A stretch of DNA of 61,791 nt from Bdellovibrionaceae bacterium UBA2316 (GCA_002345205.1 DDVI01000016.1:57333-119123), one strand, 5' to 3'; positions 42,978 through 52,224 are shown, numbered from the stretch's first letter. Notes: generated by a model not told the origin, from the letters alone. Program-made: numbers and translations.

Positions 42978-44453
42978 TTAATTATTTTTAATCTTAAATT
43001 GAAACTCGGTGCCTTTAGGATTTAAATTGCTAAATTCAATAGCAGATTTGTGTAAGTCGCTGATTTTTTTAACGATTGCTAAGCCTAATCCGTAGCCAGA
43101 AGTTTGGCTTGTTTCTGGTGCACGGCTGAACCTCTCAAAAAGAAGCGGTGCCATATTGTGTGAAATACCAGGTCCTTCGTCAGCAACTTTGACTATTGAA
43201 TGCTCATTTTCCCAAATCAAATCGATACGAATGTTACTGTTTGCTGGCGAGTACTTCATCGCATTTTCGATTAGGTTATAAAATAGGTGCTTTAGCAAAT
43301 CGGGATCACCCATGACTTTTGGACTCGCAAAATCATTATCAATGATATTAAAGATTAACTTTTGCTGATGGAGCTGGGCGCGGGCTTGTAAATTTGATAC
43401 GACCCTTAAAATAATTTCTTCAAGATGAACATTGGAAAACAGTTTCACGTGTAAACCGGCATCCAAGCGCGCCAGCAGCAACATATCTTTGATGATATCG
43501 ATTAAGTGATTTACTTCTGTTTCTTGCCCAAGCAAAAACTGTTTAGATTCAGGATCTAGTGTGGAGTCTTTCAAGCGCGCTTCTAGCGAAGACTTTAAAA
43601 TCGTCAGTGGTGATAGCAACTGGTGCGAGGCATCGGCGACAAATCGTTCCTGGCTTTGAAAAGATTTTTCGATGCGGTCGAGCATTTGATTCATCGTTAG
43701 CGCGAGCTGGCGGAACTCGTCGCGCACGGGGCTTACTGGGACGCGCTCGGAAAGCACGGTGGCCTTGATATCCTGAGTTTTCGCAATGATGTCTCGAACG
43801 GGTATAAGCGCACGGCCTGATAGAAAATATCCCAATAACATCGAAATCACGATGGCTAAAGGGATGCCAACCTGAATGACTTGAAGCCGATTATCGATTT
43901 GTGTTTCCAAGAGTGTACGTGGGGCTAATACCTGTAAGAAATGTTGCGGGCTTTGATTTTCAATCGGAAACGTAATCAGGCGATAAGAGTCTGCTTCGGA
44001 ATCTGGTAGTTGATTCAGCTCATATATAGTTTTGAATGTCACGTCTGTTCCGGTTTTAATTTTTTCAAGCTGGTCTTCAAAAGGTGGCAGATAGTCACCT
44101 AAATTTCCGAATTGGCTTAATACTTTTCCATCGCGATCGCGAAGAAGAATTCGAGTTGTTCCGAGTGAAAAGGGTAGTATTTTTTGTTGATCTAAATCAA
44201 TAGAGCCTACGTTGATTGGTCCTTTGCGGATCTGATTTTCAACAGATTCGCTAATGTCGATACAGTAATTGTAAAGAGCATCATCGAAATCTCGCTTAAG
44301 GGCGTCGATCGAATAATCAAAGACCAGCAAGTTAAATGAAATTGTCGTGATTCCAAAAATTAAAGCAAAGATTAGGGTCAGTCTAACCCGGAAATTCATA
44401 AAAATAAGGACTCGGCGGAAAGTGCCATTCAACCAGCCGAAAAGAGATTTCAA
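42978..44453 (-). CDS. Sensor histidine kinase of an OmpR-type two-component system
   Basis: The 491-residue product has a helix at about residues 25-50, a periplasmic sensor of about 140 residues, a second helix (VGIPLAIVISMLLGYFLSG), and a HAMP domain. HisKA follows with His about 277 (DASHQLLSPLTILKSSLE), then an ATPase domain with N box NLIENAMKYSP, G1 VKVADEGPGIS, F box LLFERFSRAPE and G2 GYGLGLAIVKK. The His is followed by Gln, a known variant. It overlaps the response regulator gene by four bases. Confidence 0.93.
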   Translation of the reverse strand: MKSLFGWLNGTFRRVLIFMNFRVRLTLIFALIFGITTISFNLLVFDYSIDALKRDFDDALYNYCIDISESVENQIRKGPINVGSIDLDQQKILPFSLGTTRILLRDRDGKVLSQFGNLGDYLPPFEDQLEKIKTGTDVTFKTIYELNQLPDSEADSYRLITFPIENQSPQHFLQVLAPRTLLETQIDNRLQVIQVGIPLAIVISMLLGYFLSGRALIPVRDIIAKTQDIKATVLSERVPVSPVRDEFRQLALTMNQMLDRIEKSFQSQERFVADASHQLLSPLTILKSSLEARLKDSTLDPESKQFLLGQETEVNHLIDIIKDMLLLARLDAGLHVKLFSNVHLEEIILRVVSNLQARAQLHQQKLIFNIIDNDFASPKVMGDPDLLKHLFYNLIENAMKYSPANSNIRIDLIWENEHSIVKVADEGPGISHNMAPLLFERFSRAPETSQTSGYGLGLAIVKKISDLHKSAIEFSNLNPKGTEFQFKIKNN

Positions 44454-45151
44454 TTGGCAGACTCACTAGATTCATCTTGCTTTAAAACATAACCGACGCC
44501 GATTACCGTGTGGATCAGTTTTGTGTCAAATGGAGCATCGATTTTTTTTCTTAGCATGTTCACGTAGACATCGATGACATTACTTTCGGAATCAAAGTGG
44601 ACGTCCCATACATGCTCGGCAATGGACGTACGACCAAGTGGACGATTCGGATTGCGCATGAAATATTCAAGTAAAGAGAACTCTTTTAACGTAAGTACGA
44701 TCTCTTTTTGTCCGCGATGAACTTTACGTAAAACTAAATCCATTTCTAGATCAGCGAAAATGAGTTTTGTATTTGATACCTGATTTGTTGAACTTTGGCG
44801 TCTAAGAAGAGCTCGAACTCGCGCTAGTAGCTCTTCAAATGAATAGGGTTTAGTCATGTAATCATCCGCACCTGAATCTAAACCAAGTATTTTATCTTTA
44901 GTGCTCGAAAGTGCGGTCAGCATCAGAATAGGTGCATTTAGGCCGTCTCGGCGTAAGTGGCGAGCGGTATCAATGCCGCTTTGATCGGGGAGTCCAACAT
45001 CTAAAATGACAAGATCGTATTCAGACGAACTGCAATAGGATTCAGCGGATAAGCCTGATTCGGCTACATCAACAGAATAACCAGATTCGGTCAGCCCTTT
45101 TTTTAGGAATTGGGCCATTTTAGCTTGGTCTTCGACAACTAAGATACGCAT
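44450..45151 (-). CDS. OmpR/PhoB-family response regulator
   Basis: The 233-residue product has a receiver domain with phosphorylation Asp51 (DLVILDVGLPDQSG), Thr in LMLTALSS and Lys101 in DYMTKPYSFEELLARV. A winged-helix DNA-binding domain follows (EIVLTLKEFSLLEYFMRNPNRPLGRTSIAEHVW). It partners the kinase encoded downstream (ATGA overlap). Its own start overlaps the stop of a small exported-protein gene by one base, so the three form one transcript. Target genes unknown. Confidence 0.95.
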   Translation of the reverse strand: MRILVVEDQAKMAQFLKKGLTESGYSVDVAESGLSAESYCSSSEYDLVILDVGLPDQSGIDTARHLRRDGLNAPILMLTALSSTKDKILGLDSGADDYMTKPYSFEELLARVRALLRRQSSTNQVSNTKLIFADLEMDLVLRKVHRGQKEIVLTLKEFSLLEYFMRNPNRPLGRTSIAEHVWDVHFDSESNVIDVYVNMLRKKIDAPFDTKLIHTVIGVGYVLKQDESSESAN

Positions 45152-45594
45152 TATTTTTTTAAGATATCATCCAAGACAGAATCTGTGTCACTTTTTTTCT
45201 GCTGTGGCGCTTTGTTTTCTACTAATTCGACACTCGTAATAACATCTTCACTCACTTTTACCGTCACGTTTTGATTTTTGTTCTTTTGGCTTTTAATTAA
45301 CTTTTCTTTGAAGGCACCTAAATTGGGATCGTCTTTGAGTAGGTATGGGCCTTTATATTTTCCGTCGAAAAAAACTTCAACAGTGTCGGTTTCGCGAATC
45401 AAATTCACGTGGCCGGTAAATGACTTAACGGCAGAGTCTTCTTTTTCGTAAATATCGGCACTTAAGCCTTTGGATTTCTTGGCACCGCCTTCGCCACCGC
45501 CATCTTGTGCATGCGCAGATTCGACCACGCAGAACGAAACGATAAAAAGTAGTGCGAGTGCAGCTTGTCTCAAAATGATACTTTTGGTGACCAT
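45151..45594 (-). CDS. Small exported protein co-transcribed with the two-component system
   Basis: The 147-residue product has a signal peptide (AALALLFIVSFCVVESAHA), a Gly-rich linker (QDGGGEGGAKKS), and then a compact domain of about 100 residues (FTGHVNLIRETDTVEVFFDGKYKGPYLLKDDP) ending in a Lys/Asp-rich tail. AGGGGGGA precedes the ATG. I know no family. Being first in an operon with the response regulator and kinase, it may be the periplasmic input or accessory to the sensor, but this is inferred from position only. Confidence 0.75.
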   Translation of the reverse strand: MVTKSIILRQAALALLFIVSFCVVESAHAQDGGGEGGAKKSKGLSADIYEKEDSAVKSFTGHVNLIRETDTVEVFFDGKYKGPYLLKDDPNLGAFKEKLIKSQKNKNQNVTVKVSEDVITSVELVENKAPQQKKSDTDSVLDDILKK

Positions 45595-45695
45595 ATTTCC
45601 CCCCTAAACCGTCAATCTAGAGTGTATATTAAGACTTTTAGTATAAAAAGTAGTATTTGAAGTGATCCGAAAGATACTATAGGATATAGGTATTC

Positions 45696-45712
45696 AAAAC
45701 TTAATAAGTTTT
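45696..45712. promoter_or_regulatory. AT-rich palindrome upstream of tatA
   Basis: AAAACTT and AAGTTTT arms (45696-45702, 45706-45712) with a three-base spacer lie just before the AGAGG ribosome site of tatA. It could be an operator or a short RNA hairpin. The 128-base divergent region also holds an imperfect ACTTTT/AAAAGT repeat near 45630-45650. Confidence 0.3.
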
Positions 45713-45722
45713 AGAGGTTGTT

Positions 45723-45977
45723 ATGAACTTAGGTTGGACAGAAATTCTTTTAATTGGCGGTATTGCGCTGCTTATGTTCGGTCCGTCACGTCTGCCGGGA
45801 TTAGGTAAGTCATTAGGTGAAGCGATTCGTGGATTTAAGAAAGGCTTAAGCGAAGACGAAATTCAAGCTAACGCTCGCCCAGTAAATGATCAGATTCCAT
45901 TCGATGGTAAAAATCAGTCAAATCAGACTGAAAACAAATCAAATACCTCGACACAGACTGAAAAAAACCATACTTAG
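45723..45977 (+). CDS. tatA: Twin-arginine translocase subunit TatA
   Basis: The 84-residue product has a short N-terminal helix (WTEILLIGGIALLMFG), the hallmark FGPSRLPGLGKSLGEAIRGFKKG amphipathic segment, and a polar Asn/Gln/Thr-rich tail. TatA forms the pore for folded proteins such as the Tat-signal amine oxidase in this window. AGAGG lies five bases before ATG. The start of selD follows six bases after the stop, so the two may share a transcript. No tatB or tatC here. Confidence 0.95.
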   Translation: MNLGWTEILLIGGIALLMFGPSRLPGLGKSLGEAIRGFKKGLSEDEIQANARPVNDQIPFDGKNQSNQTENKSNTSTQTEKNHT

Positions 45978-45983
45978 TAGGGG

Positions 45984-47024
45984 ATGGTAAAACTCACACA
46001 AACGGTTCAAAAAGGTGGCTGTGCCGCGAAGGTCGCCGCTAGTGAATTACGCTCAATATTAAATCAAGTTCAATTTCCAGTGCCTCATGCCGAGCTACTT
46101 GTTGATGGTAGACATTTCGATGATGCGGCCATTTACAAAGTTAACGAAGAACTCTCTCTTGTTCAAACTCTAGATTTTTTCACCCCGATCTTGGATGACC
46201 CTTATTTATTTGGCCAAGTCGCCGCGGCGAATGCGTTAAGCGATGTTTATGCGATGGGTGGTTTGCCTAAGACTGCCATGGTGATATTGGCTTATCCCTT
46301 GGCTACCTTTGAAAAATCATGGGTCGTTCATTTGCTTCAAGGTGTTGCGGATAAAGTTAAAGAAGCACAAGCCAACATCGTTGGTGGTCACACGATCGAT
46401 GACGACACCTTAAAATTAGGTTTGTCTGTAACCGGGTACTGTAGCACGCATCAATATTGGATGAATCAAAACTGTAAAGCCGGTGATGTTTTAATTTTAA
46501 CGAAACAGCTAGGTACGGGAACCCACACGGCTGCGCTTAAGAGACAATTTGTAAACGAGAGTGAAATTGCCGAAGTTGTTGATTCCATGAGACAGCTTAA
46601 CTCAGTGCCAGCATTATTAAATTCCACATTGTTTTCTGCCATTCATTCTGCGACCGACATCACTGGTTTTGGATTGGTCGGACATGCTTTCAATATGGCG
46701 AAAGCATCAGGAAAGTGTTTTGATATTAACTTTTCACAATTACCCTTGTTTTCAGGAACACTGGAATCATTAGAACGTGGTTATCTGACGAAGGCTCATC
46801 GAACCAATCGCGAGTATGTTAAAGAAAGTGCTAATTTATCACGTCTAAAAGAAAATCAAATCCTGGCCATTTGCGATCCGCAAACGAGTGGTGGGCTGTT
46901 ACTGTCCGTTGATAAAAATCAAGTGGATGCAGTCCTGAGCGAGATTAAAAAAACTTTCCGCCATGCGTGTGTCATTGGAACGGTTGTGGAATCAAGTTCG
47001 AACGAGTTTTTGAGATTTCATTAA
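45984..47024 (+). CDS. selD: Selenide, water dikinase (selenophosphate synthetase)
   Basis: The 346-residue enzyme makes selenophosphate from selenide and ATP. The catalytic KGGCAAKV has Cys rather than selenocysteine, with the essential Lys three residues on. DDAAIYKVNEELSLVQTLDFFTPILDDP binds metal/ATP, and GHTIDDDTLKLGLSVTGY and ITGFGLVGHAF are typical. The G-rich stretch before it (GTAGGGG) abuts the ATG with no spacer, which is unusual. It is followed without gap by mnmH, so selenophosphate probably serves tRNA modification. Confidence 0.94.
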   Translation: MVKLTQTVQKGGCAAKVAASELRSILNQVQFPVPHAELLVDGRHFDDAAIYKVNEELSLVQTLDFFTPILDDPYLFGQVAAANALSDVYAMGGLPKTAMVILAYPLATFEKSWVVHLLQGVADKVKEAQANIVGGHTIDDDTLKLGLSVTGYCSTHQYWMNQNCKAGDVLILTKQLGTGTHTAALKRQFVNESEIAEVVDSMRQLNSVPALLNSTLFSAIHSATDITGFGLVGHAFNMAKASGKCFDINFSQLPLFSGTLESLERGYLTKAHRTNREYVKESANLSRLKENQILAICDPQTSGGLLLSVDKNQVDAVLSEIKKTFRHACVIGTVVESSSNEFLRFH

Positions 47025-48134
47025 ATGTCGACGCACGAGTCTTGGGTTGAAGAAAATGAAGTCTTGGATTTGATTCGGCAGGATCATCGCTGGATCGACG
47101 TACGTGCACCGGTTGAATTTGCGCACGGTTCAATTCCTAATTCAATTAATCTGCCCATCATGAATGACGAAGAACGACGTCTTGTGGGAACTTGTTTTAA
47201 GCAGCAGGGGCGGGAAGCTGCAATTGAACTGGGTCATCATTTAGTTTCAGGCAAAAACAAAGACCAGAAAATCCAATCCTGGTTGGATGAAATAAAAAAA
47301 CAATCGCCTAATATATCTTTATTCTGTTTTCGTGGTGGTTTACGATCTCAAATCTCTCAACAATGGATTATGGATCAGGGCGTTCGTATTCGTCGCGTGC
47401 GGGGCGGTTATAAAGCAATGCGAGCGTTGATGACTCAGTATCTGCGCCAGCAGTTAAGTAAAACATCGGTGCGACTGATTTCGGGACCAACGGGTAGCTG
47501 GAAAACCCCTTTTTTACAATGGTTAGTAGACGAAAAACACCTAGCAATTGATTTAGAAAAGTTAGCTCAACATAGAGGTTCTGCGTTTGGTAAGCAGGGG
47601 GAGCAACCGGCGCAAGTTAACTTTGAACATGCGATTGTAAAGGCCGTTTTGAACTCCGAGGCCCAATACGATGGCCATACGCCTCTTTATTTAGAAGACG
47701 AGAGTCGCATGATTGGCCGCTGCGTAATTCCGGATTTCTTTTTCGCTAAAATGCGCTCATCACCCATCATTTGGATTGATGAACCACTTGAGCGCCGAGT
47801 TGACAATATTTTCCACGATTACGTTGAGCAAACAGATATTGTTAAGAGCCAAGACATTTTTAAAATTCAGGCTGTCTATCAAGGGTACAAGGATTCGATG
47901 TCTGGGATTAAAAAGCGTCTGGGGCATGAAAAATACACTGAAATTATGAAAGATATTTTAAGTGCTGAATCAGAGAGTGTATCAAATGGAATACATGACT
48001 CCAATCGTGTATGGATCCAGAAGTTACTGGAATTTTATTACGACCCGATGTATTTGACTAGCTTAGCTAGGCGGAATCCAGTGACTTTGATCAAAGCGAC
48101 TACGTCTGAAATTAAATCATTTCTTTCTAAGTAA
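47025..48134 (+). CDS. mnmH: tRNA 2-selenouridine synthase
   Basis: The 369-residue product replaces sulfur with selenium (after geranylation) at the wobble 2-thiouridine of certain tRNAs. An N-terminal rhodanese domain has WIDVRAPVEFAHGSIPNSINLPIM and the catalytic Cys in SLFCFRGGLRSQ. The C-terminal P-loop domain has RLISGPTGSWKTPFLQW, where the second conserved Gly of Walker A is Trp. LAQHRGSAFGKQGEQPAQVNFEHAI and LYLEDESRMIGR are typical of the family. The ATG follows the selD stop directly. It overlaps the converging permease gene by 18 bases. Confidence 0.92.
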   Translation: MSTHESWVEENEVLDLIRQDHRWIDVRAPVEFAHGSIPNSINLPIMNDEERRLVGTCFKQQGREAAIELGHHLVSGKNKDQKIQSWLDEIKKQSPNISLFCFRGGLRSQISQQWIMDQGVRIRRVRGGYKAMRALMTQYLRQQLSKTSVRLISGPTGSWKTPFLQWLVDEKHLAIDLEKLAQHRGSAFGKQGEQPAQVNFEHAIVKAVLNSEAQYDGHTPLYLEDESRMIGRCVIPDFFFAKMRSSPIIWIDEPLERRVDNIFHDYVEQTDIVKSQDIFKIQAVYQGYKDSMSGIKKRLGHEKYTEIMKDILSAESESVSNGIHDSNRVWIQKLLEFYYDPMYLTSLARRNPVTLIKATTSEIKSFLSK

Positions 48135-49013
48135 AATTTGAAAGCGATTGTTTTTGAATTCCCACTTGAAAAACAAAAACAATACGGCCGCGCTTGTGAA
48201 AAAGAAAGCTAGAACGGTATCTATATTAACGAGTTCTCTAAAAACTAAGAAGGCTACAAAAGCGGAAATTGTTGGTTCAAGGAGCTTTCCACAGCTCATC
48301 CAATTTATGTTCAGGTGATTCATCAGATACGAAAACAGCGAGTGGCCAAGAAACGTGGGGATAAAAATGGTTCCTAGCAATGCCAGCCAAGCACCAGAAC
48401 TGTAGCCCGCTAGCGGCGTGCTCATCGTTTGGGCCGTAGCTAAAAAACACAACGCGCAGACGAAATAGATGCCGATGCTGAAATTCCAGTTATTCATCGC
48501 TTTTCGACTGCGTTTAGAAAGCAAAGCGTAGATAGAATACAGGGCACCCGAAGCCAAAGCGGCGGCTTCGCCGTGCCAAGAGTCTAAGCCCAAACTCAAG
48601 CGGCTTCGCAGCAAAAAATAGAGTCCAGTTAAGGCAAACAAATAGGAAAAGGCCACATTTTTTTCTAGTGGCTCATTGAACGCGATTTTAGCTCCCACCG
48701 CGGTAAATAGAGGGTTGAGTGCAAATAAAATCATGCAGTGAGCGACGGACGTTGTTTGAGCCGAATAGGAATAACTCCATAAATGTAGATAAAAGAAAAT
48801 GCCCGTTAGGATCACCCACTTTTTATGGGTGATTACATCGCGAAGAATGTCTGTGTACGAATCCTTAAGCGCACGAAAACCGAGCAGCAGTAGGCTAGCG
48901 CCAATCATACGCCAAAATCCAAGGGTTTCGGGAGGTATACCGCTATACTTTATCAAAACGGCAGATTGAGACAGGCTGAAAATTGAAACAAGATAAATGG
49001 CGTAGTGAAGCAT
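48117..49013 (-). CDS. EamA-family (DMT superfamily) permease
   Basis: The 298-residue product has about ten membrane helices in two EamA repeats. The first ends near GLYFLLRSR and the second begins at AAALASGALYSIYALLSKRSRKA. The PPETLGFWRMIGASLLLL and HCMILFALNPLFTAVGA segments are typical. Members export amino acids or metabolites. It is divergent from argC with 89 bases between starts, which hints at an amino-acid link but does not prove it. Confidence 0.88.
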   Translation of the reverse strand: MLHYAIYLVSIFSLSQSAVLIKYSGIPPETLGFWRMIGASLLLLGFRALKDSYTDILRDVITHKKWVILTGIFFYLHLWSYSYSAQTTSVAHCMILFALNPLFTAVGAKIAFNEPLEKNVAFSYLFALTGLYFLLRSRLSLGLDSWHGEAAALASGALYSIYALLSKRSRKAMNNWNFSIGIYFVCALCFLATAQTMSTPLAGYSSGAWLALLGTIFIPTFLGHSLFSYLMNHLNINWMSCGKLLEPTISAFVAFLVFRELVNIDTVLAFFFTSAAVLFLFFKWEFKNNRFQILLRKK

Positions 49014-49102
49014 AGGCTCTATGAGTGTATCCTTATTGTCGCTAAAAGTTAATTAAGATTTTACTTGGACAAAAACGAAAATAAATATTCTATGCTAGAA
49101 GC

Positions 49103-50227
49103 ATGAATTCAGTGAATACTCCGCCTAAAATCAAAGTTGGTGTTGTGGGAGCCAGAGGCTACTCGGGCCAGGAACTATGTCGTTTATTGACCCGGCATTC
49201 CCGTGTTGAGCTCGCCGCCATTTTTTACAATGAAGGTAAGCCGTTTACTTTGTGGAATCAGTTCCCAGAAATTCAGCGCCTTGCAAAAACGTTAAATCGC
49301 ACCGAGCCTAAAAGTTTAGATTTAGCGAGTTTTTTAAACTCCTCAGAAACACTAGATGTTGTTTTTTTAGCGACTCCCAATGAAGTTTCGATGGAACTGG
49401 CGGAGAAATTTTTAAAGCGTGGTATTTCAATCATCGATTTATCCGGGATCTTTCGTTTAAATCAGGTAAAGCCCGATGTGAGTCAAAGTCTGTATTCTAA
49501 ATATTATTCGTTAGAACATACTTGCAGTGCACTGCTTGAGCAGGCTCGGTATGGCTTGCACCCTTTCAACGCTAAACAAATTCAAACCTTTAAGTCAACC
49601 AAGCCATTTTTAGTGGCGAATCCAGGCTGTTACGTGACATCAGTGTTGATGGCTATAATTCCCTTGCTGCAATTCGGTTTGATCGACGCGCAGTCAATTA
49701 TCGTTGACGCTAAATCGGGTGCGTCTGGAGCCGGAAAAAAAGCGAATGAAAACCTTCTGTTTTCAGAATTGTTTGCCGACTTCTACCCCTACAAGGTTTT
49801 GCAGCATCAACATGTTCCGGAAATGGAAATGTTCTTAGATGTGTTCTCTCAGCAAAAAGCAAAAGTCGTATTTACCCCTCATTTATTACCCGTGTTTCGC
49901 GGAATTTTATCCACGTGCTATTTAAAGTGGTCGAACACGGCAAAAAGTCTTTCAATTGATGAGAGAAGGCTACGTGTGAAAAACGCCTACGCTTCGACTT
50001 TTGAAAATTATCCGTTAGTGGAATTTGGTGAAATGAAAGAGATGCAGAAAAAGATTTCAGTAAAGGCCATTGCGGGTTCATGTATAACATGCATCGGGTA
50101 TGAAATGGATACTGATAATTTAATTGTGTTTTCGGCGCTGGATAATTTGCTAAAAGGGGCAGCCTCGCAAGCTGTAGAAAATTTAAATTGTATTTATGGC
50201 TTTCCCCAATCTGAGAGCTTGGTATAG
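49103..50227 (+). CDS. argC: N-acetyl-gamma-glutamyl-phosphate reductase
   Basis: The 374-residue enzyme reduces N-acetylglutamyl phosphate with NADPH, third step of arginine synthesis. GVVGARGYSGQELCRLLTRH binds NADP, VFLATPNEVSMELAEKF follows, and the catalytic Cys is in VANPGCYVTSVLMAIIPLL. DAKSGASGAGKKANENLLF is typical. It heads an argC-argJ-argB operon; argJ begins 11 bases after its stop. Its Shine-Dalgarno (AGAAG) is weak. Confidence 0.95.
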   Translation: MNSVNTPPKIKVGVVGARGYSGQELCRLLTRHSRVELAAIFYNEGKPFTLWNQFPEIQRLAKTLNRTEPKSLDLASFLNSSETLDVVFLATPNEVSMELAEKFLKRGISIIDLSGIFRLNQVKPDVSQSLYSKYYSLEHTCSALLEQARYGLHPFNAKQIQTFKSTKPFLVANPGCYVTSVLMAIIPLLQFGLIDAQSIIVDAKSGASGAGKKANENLLFSELFADFYPYKVLQHQHVPEMEMFLDVFSQQKAKVVFTPHLLPVFRGILSTCYLKWSNTAKSLSIDERRLRVKNAYASTFENYPLVEFGEMKEMQKKISVKAIAGSCITCIGYEMDTDNLIVFSALDNLLKGAASQAVENLNCIYGFPQSESLV

Positions 50228-50238
50228 CGGGAGTCTGT

Positions 50239-51438
50239 ATGTCTATTGAATCGAATATGAATATTACCAAATTACCACTTGGTTTTAAAGCGAGTGGTAT
50301 TAACTGTGGCGTCCGCCGATATCGTCCAGATTTAGCTCTTGTGTATTCAGAGACGCCGTGTGTAGCAGCAGGTGTGTTTACCCTGAATGAATGTAAAGCG
50401 GCTCCGGTTACCTACTGCCAGTCGATCGTTCCAAGCAGCACGGTTCGCGCGATTGTGACTAACTCTGGTCAGGCGAACGCGGCTACGGGTCCGGAAGGTA
50501 TTGAGAACAACCTGCGAATGGCTGTCGGGGTCGCTAAAGAACTAGGCTGCGCGCCTAATCAAGTCCTAACGGCGAGTACGGGCGTTATAGGTCAACAACT
50601 AGCAATTGAAAAAATAGTGTATGCCTTTCCCGAATTGGTTCGTCGATCGACACCAGATGCAGATTTGTTTTCATTGGCTATTTTAACAACGGACCTTGTA
50701 CCTAAAACAGCATCTAAAGACGTGACGTTGTCGAGCGGTAAAATTCGCATTACGGGGGTATGTAAAGGCTCGGGGATGATTCATCCTAACATGGCCACAA
50801 TGCTGGGTTATATTTTTACCGATGTGACATTGTCTGCCGAGATGGCGCAAAGGTATTTAAAACGTGCGGTGGATGTTAGCTTCAATCGCATCAGCGTTGA
50901 TGGAGACTGTTCTACTAACGATACTGTGTTCCTGTTAGCGAATGGTCAATCCAATATCGGTATTCAAAATTCGTCGGATGAAGAAATTTTCTTTCAAGGC
51001 CTTGTCGATGTATCGCAGGCATTGGCGAAAAAAATTGCGATCGATGGAGAAGGTGCTACGAAATTAATTGAAGTAACGATGACCGGCGCGCCGTCTCAGC
51101 AGATTGCGGATAAGGCGACTCGCGGAATTACGGTGAGCCCGCTGATAAAAACAGCCATTCATGGCGAAGATCCAAACTGGGGTCGTATCCTTGCGCGCGT
51201 GGGTGCCGAAGGCGTTCCATCCGCGGCAATCGAAAAAATGGTTTTACGAGTTCAGGGGCAGTTGCTGTTTGAAAATGGTCGACCGACCACATTTGATCGC
51301 GCTCATGTGCGTGAACTTTTGAAGGCAAATGTAGTAAAAATTGAAATTGAATTAAACTCAGGAGATTTCAAGTCCACAGCTTGGGGCTGCGATCTTTCCG
51401 AAAAATATGTAGAAATCAACACGGAGTATACAACATGA
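50239..51438 (+). CDS. argJ: Bifunctional ornithine acetyltransferase / N-acetylglutamate synthase
   Basis: The 399-residue proenzyme cleaves itself at the Thr of CKGSGMIHPNMATMLGY and then transfers acetyl from N-acetylornithine to glutamate, closing the arginine cycle. Seen are TNSGQANAATGPEGIENN, TASTGVIGQQL, VSFNRISVDGDCSTNDTVFLLANG and HGEDPNWGRILARVGAEG. The stop overlaps the argB start by ATGA. Whether it also uses acetyl-CoA cannot be told. Confidence 0.96.
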   Translation: MSIESNMNITKLPLGFKASGINCGVRRYRPDLALVYSETPCVAAGVFTLNECKAAPVTYCQSIVPSSTVRAIVTNSGQANAATGPEGIENNLRMAVGVAKELGCAPNQVLTASTGVIGQQLAIEKIVYAFPELVRRSTPDADLFSLAILTTDLVPKTASKDVTLSSGKIRITGVCKGSGMIHPNMATMLGYIFTDVTLSAEMAQRYLKRAVDVSFNRISVDGDCSTNDTVFLLANGQSNIGIQNSSDEEIFFQGLVDVSQALAKKIAIDGEGATKLIEVTMTGAPSQQIADKATRGITVSPLIKTAIHGEDPNWGRILARVGAEGVPSAAIEKMVLRVQGQLLFENGRPTTFDRAHVRELLKANVVKIEIELNSGDFKSTAWGCDLSEKYVEINTEYTT

Positions 51439-52223
51439 AACGTGAAGACTTATTGGTTATCAAACTCGGCGGCGCTTCTTTAGAAAGTGAAACTGTCGTT
51501 CAATCGCTAGCCAAAGATATTAAAAAACTTCACGATCTTGGTTACACAATGCTGTTAATTCACGGCGGTGGTCCAGCGATTAATGCGGCATTAACTGAAC
51601 GAAACATCATTTGGGAATTCGTAGACGGCCAAAGAAAAACCACGCCAGAAATGATGAAAGTAATCGAAGCCACTCTGTTTGGAATTGTAAACCGTCGCTT
51701 ACAAACGCACTTTTCGGCATTGGGCGTACCTGTGCTTGGCATTTCAGGCTCAGATATGGGCATTCTAAAATGCTCGCCGTTGAACGACGAGCTAGGTTTA
51801 GTTGGAAGTGTCGAAGGGGTAAACAAAGATTTATTAAAAAAGATTGTCGACCTAAACGTAGTTCCACTGATAACACCAGTTGGCAGTGATGAAAAAGGCA
51901 ACAAGTTCAACATCAACGCCGATATGGCCGCTATGCATATTGCCACAGGATTAAAAGCCAAAAACCTAATCTATATGACCGACCAAAAAGGCATCTGGGA
52001 CCAAAACAAAGAAACCATTAAGCAGATCGACGCTTTAGGTTTATATCAACTGATGCAAACAAAAGTAGTCCAAGGCGGCATGCTTGTTAAGGTAAAATCC
52101 GTAGTCCAGGCCCTAAGGGAAGGCGTCGAGGAAGTCGACATCATCGACGCCAGAGCCGAAAATTCTCTATACGATCTAGTGCATTCAAAAAAGACACTTG
52201 GCACCCGCTGCTACGCAAATTAG
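51435..52223 (+). CDS. argB: Acetylglutamate kinase
   Basis: The 262-residue enzyme phosphorylates N-acetylglutamate. VIKLGGASLESETVVQSLAKDI and MLLIHGGGPAINAALTERNI are the substrate and ATP glycine loops; FNINADMAAMHIATGLKAKNLIYMTDQKGI and QGGMLVKVKSVVQALREGV complete the kinase fold. I chose ATG 51435, overlapping the argJ stop, over the longer frame from 51381, because MKREDLLVIKLGG matches the usual N-terminus. A hairpin lies just after. Confidence 0.95.
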   Translation: MKREDLLVIKLGGASLESETVVQSLAKDIKKLHDLGYTMLLIHGGGPAINAALTERNIIWEFVDGQRKTTPEMMKVIEATLFGIVNRRLQTHFSALGVPVLGISGSDMGILKCSPLNDELGLVGSVEGVNKDLLKKIVDLNVVPLITPVGSDEKGNKFNINADMAAMHIATGLKAKNLIYMTDQKGIWDQNKETIKQIDALGLYQLMQTKVVQGGMLVKVKSVVQALREGVEEVDIIDARAENSLYDLVHSKKTLGTRCYAN

Positions 52224-52224
52224 C

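Noticed and set aside
45984..47024. Selenocysteine codon in selD
   Set aside because: The catalytic position is a Cys codon and no in-frame TGA is needed.
49065..49096. Possible sigma-70 promoter TTGGAC/TATGCT before argC
   Set aside because: The 20-base spacing is too long and the start point would lie almost at the ATG.
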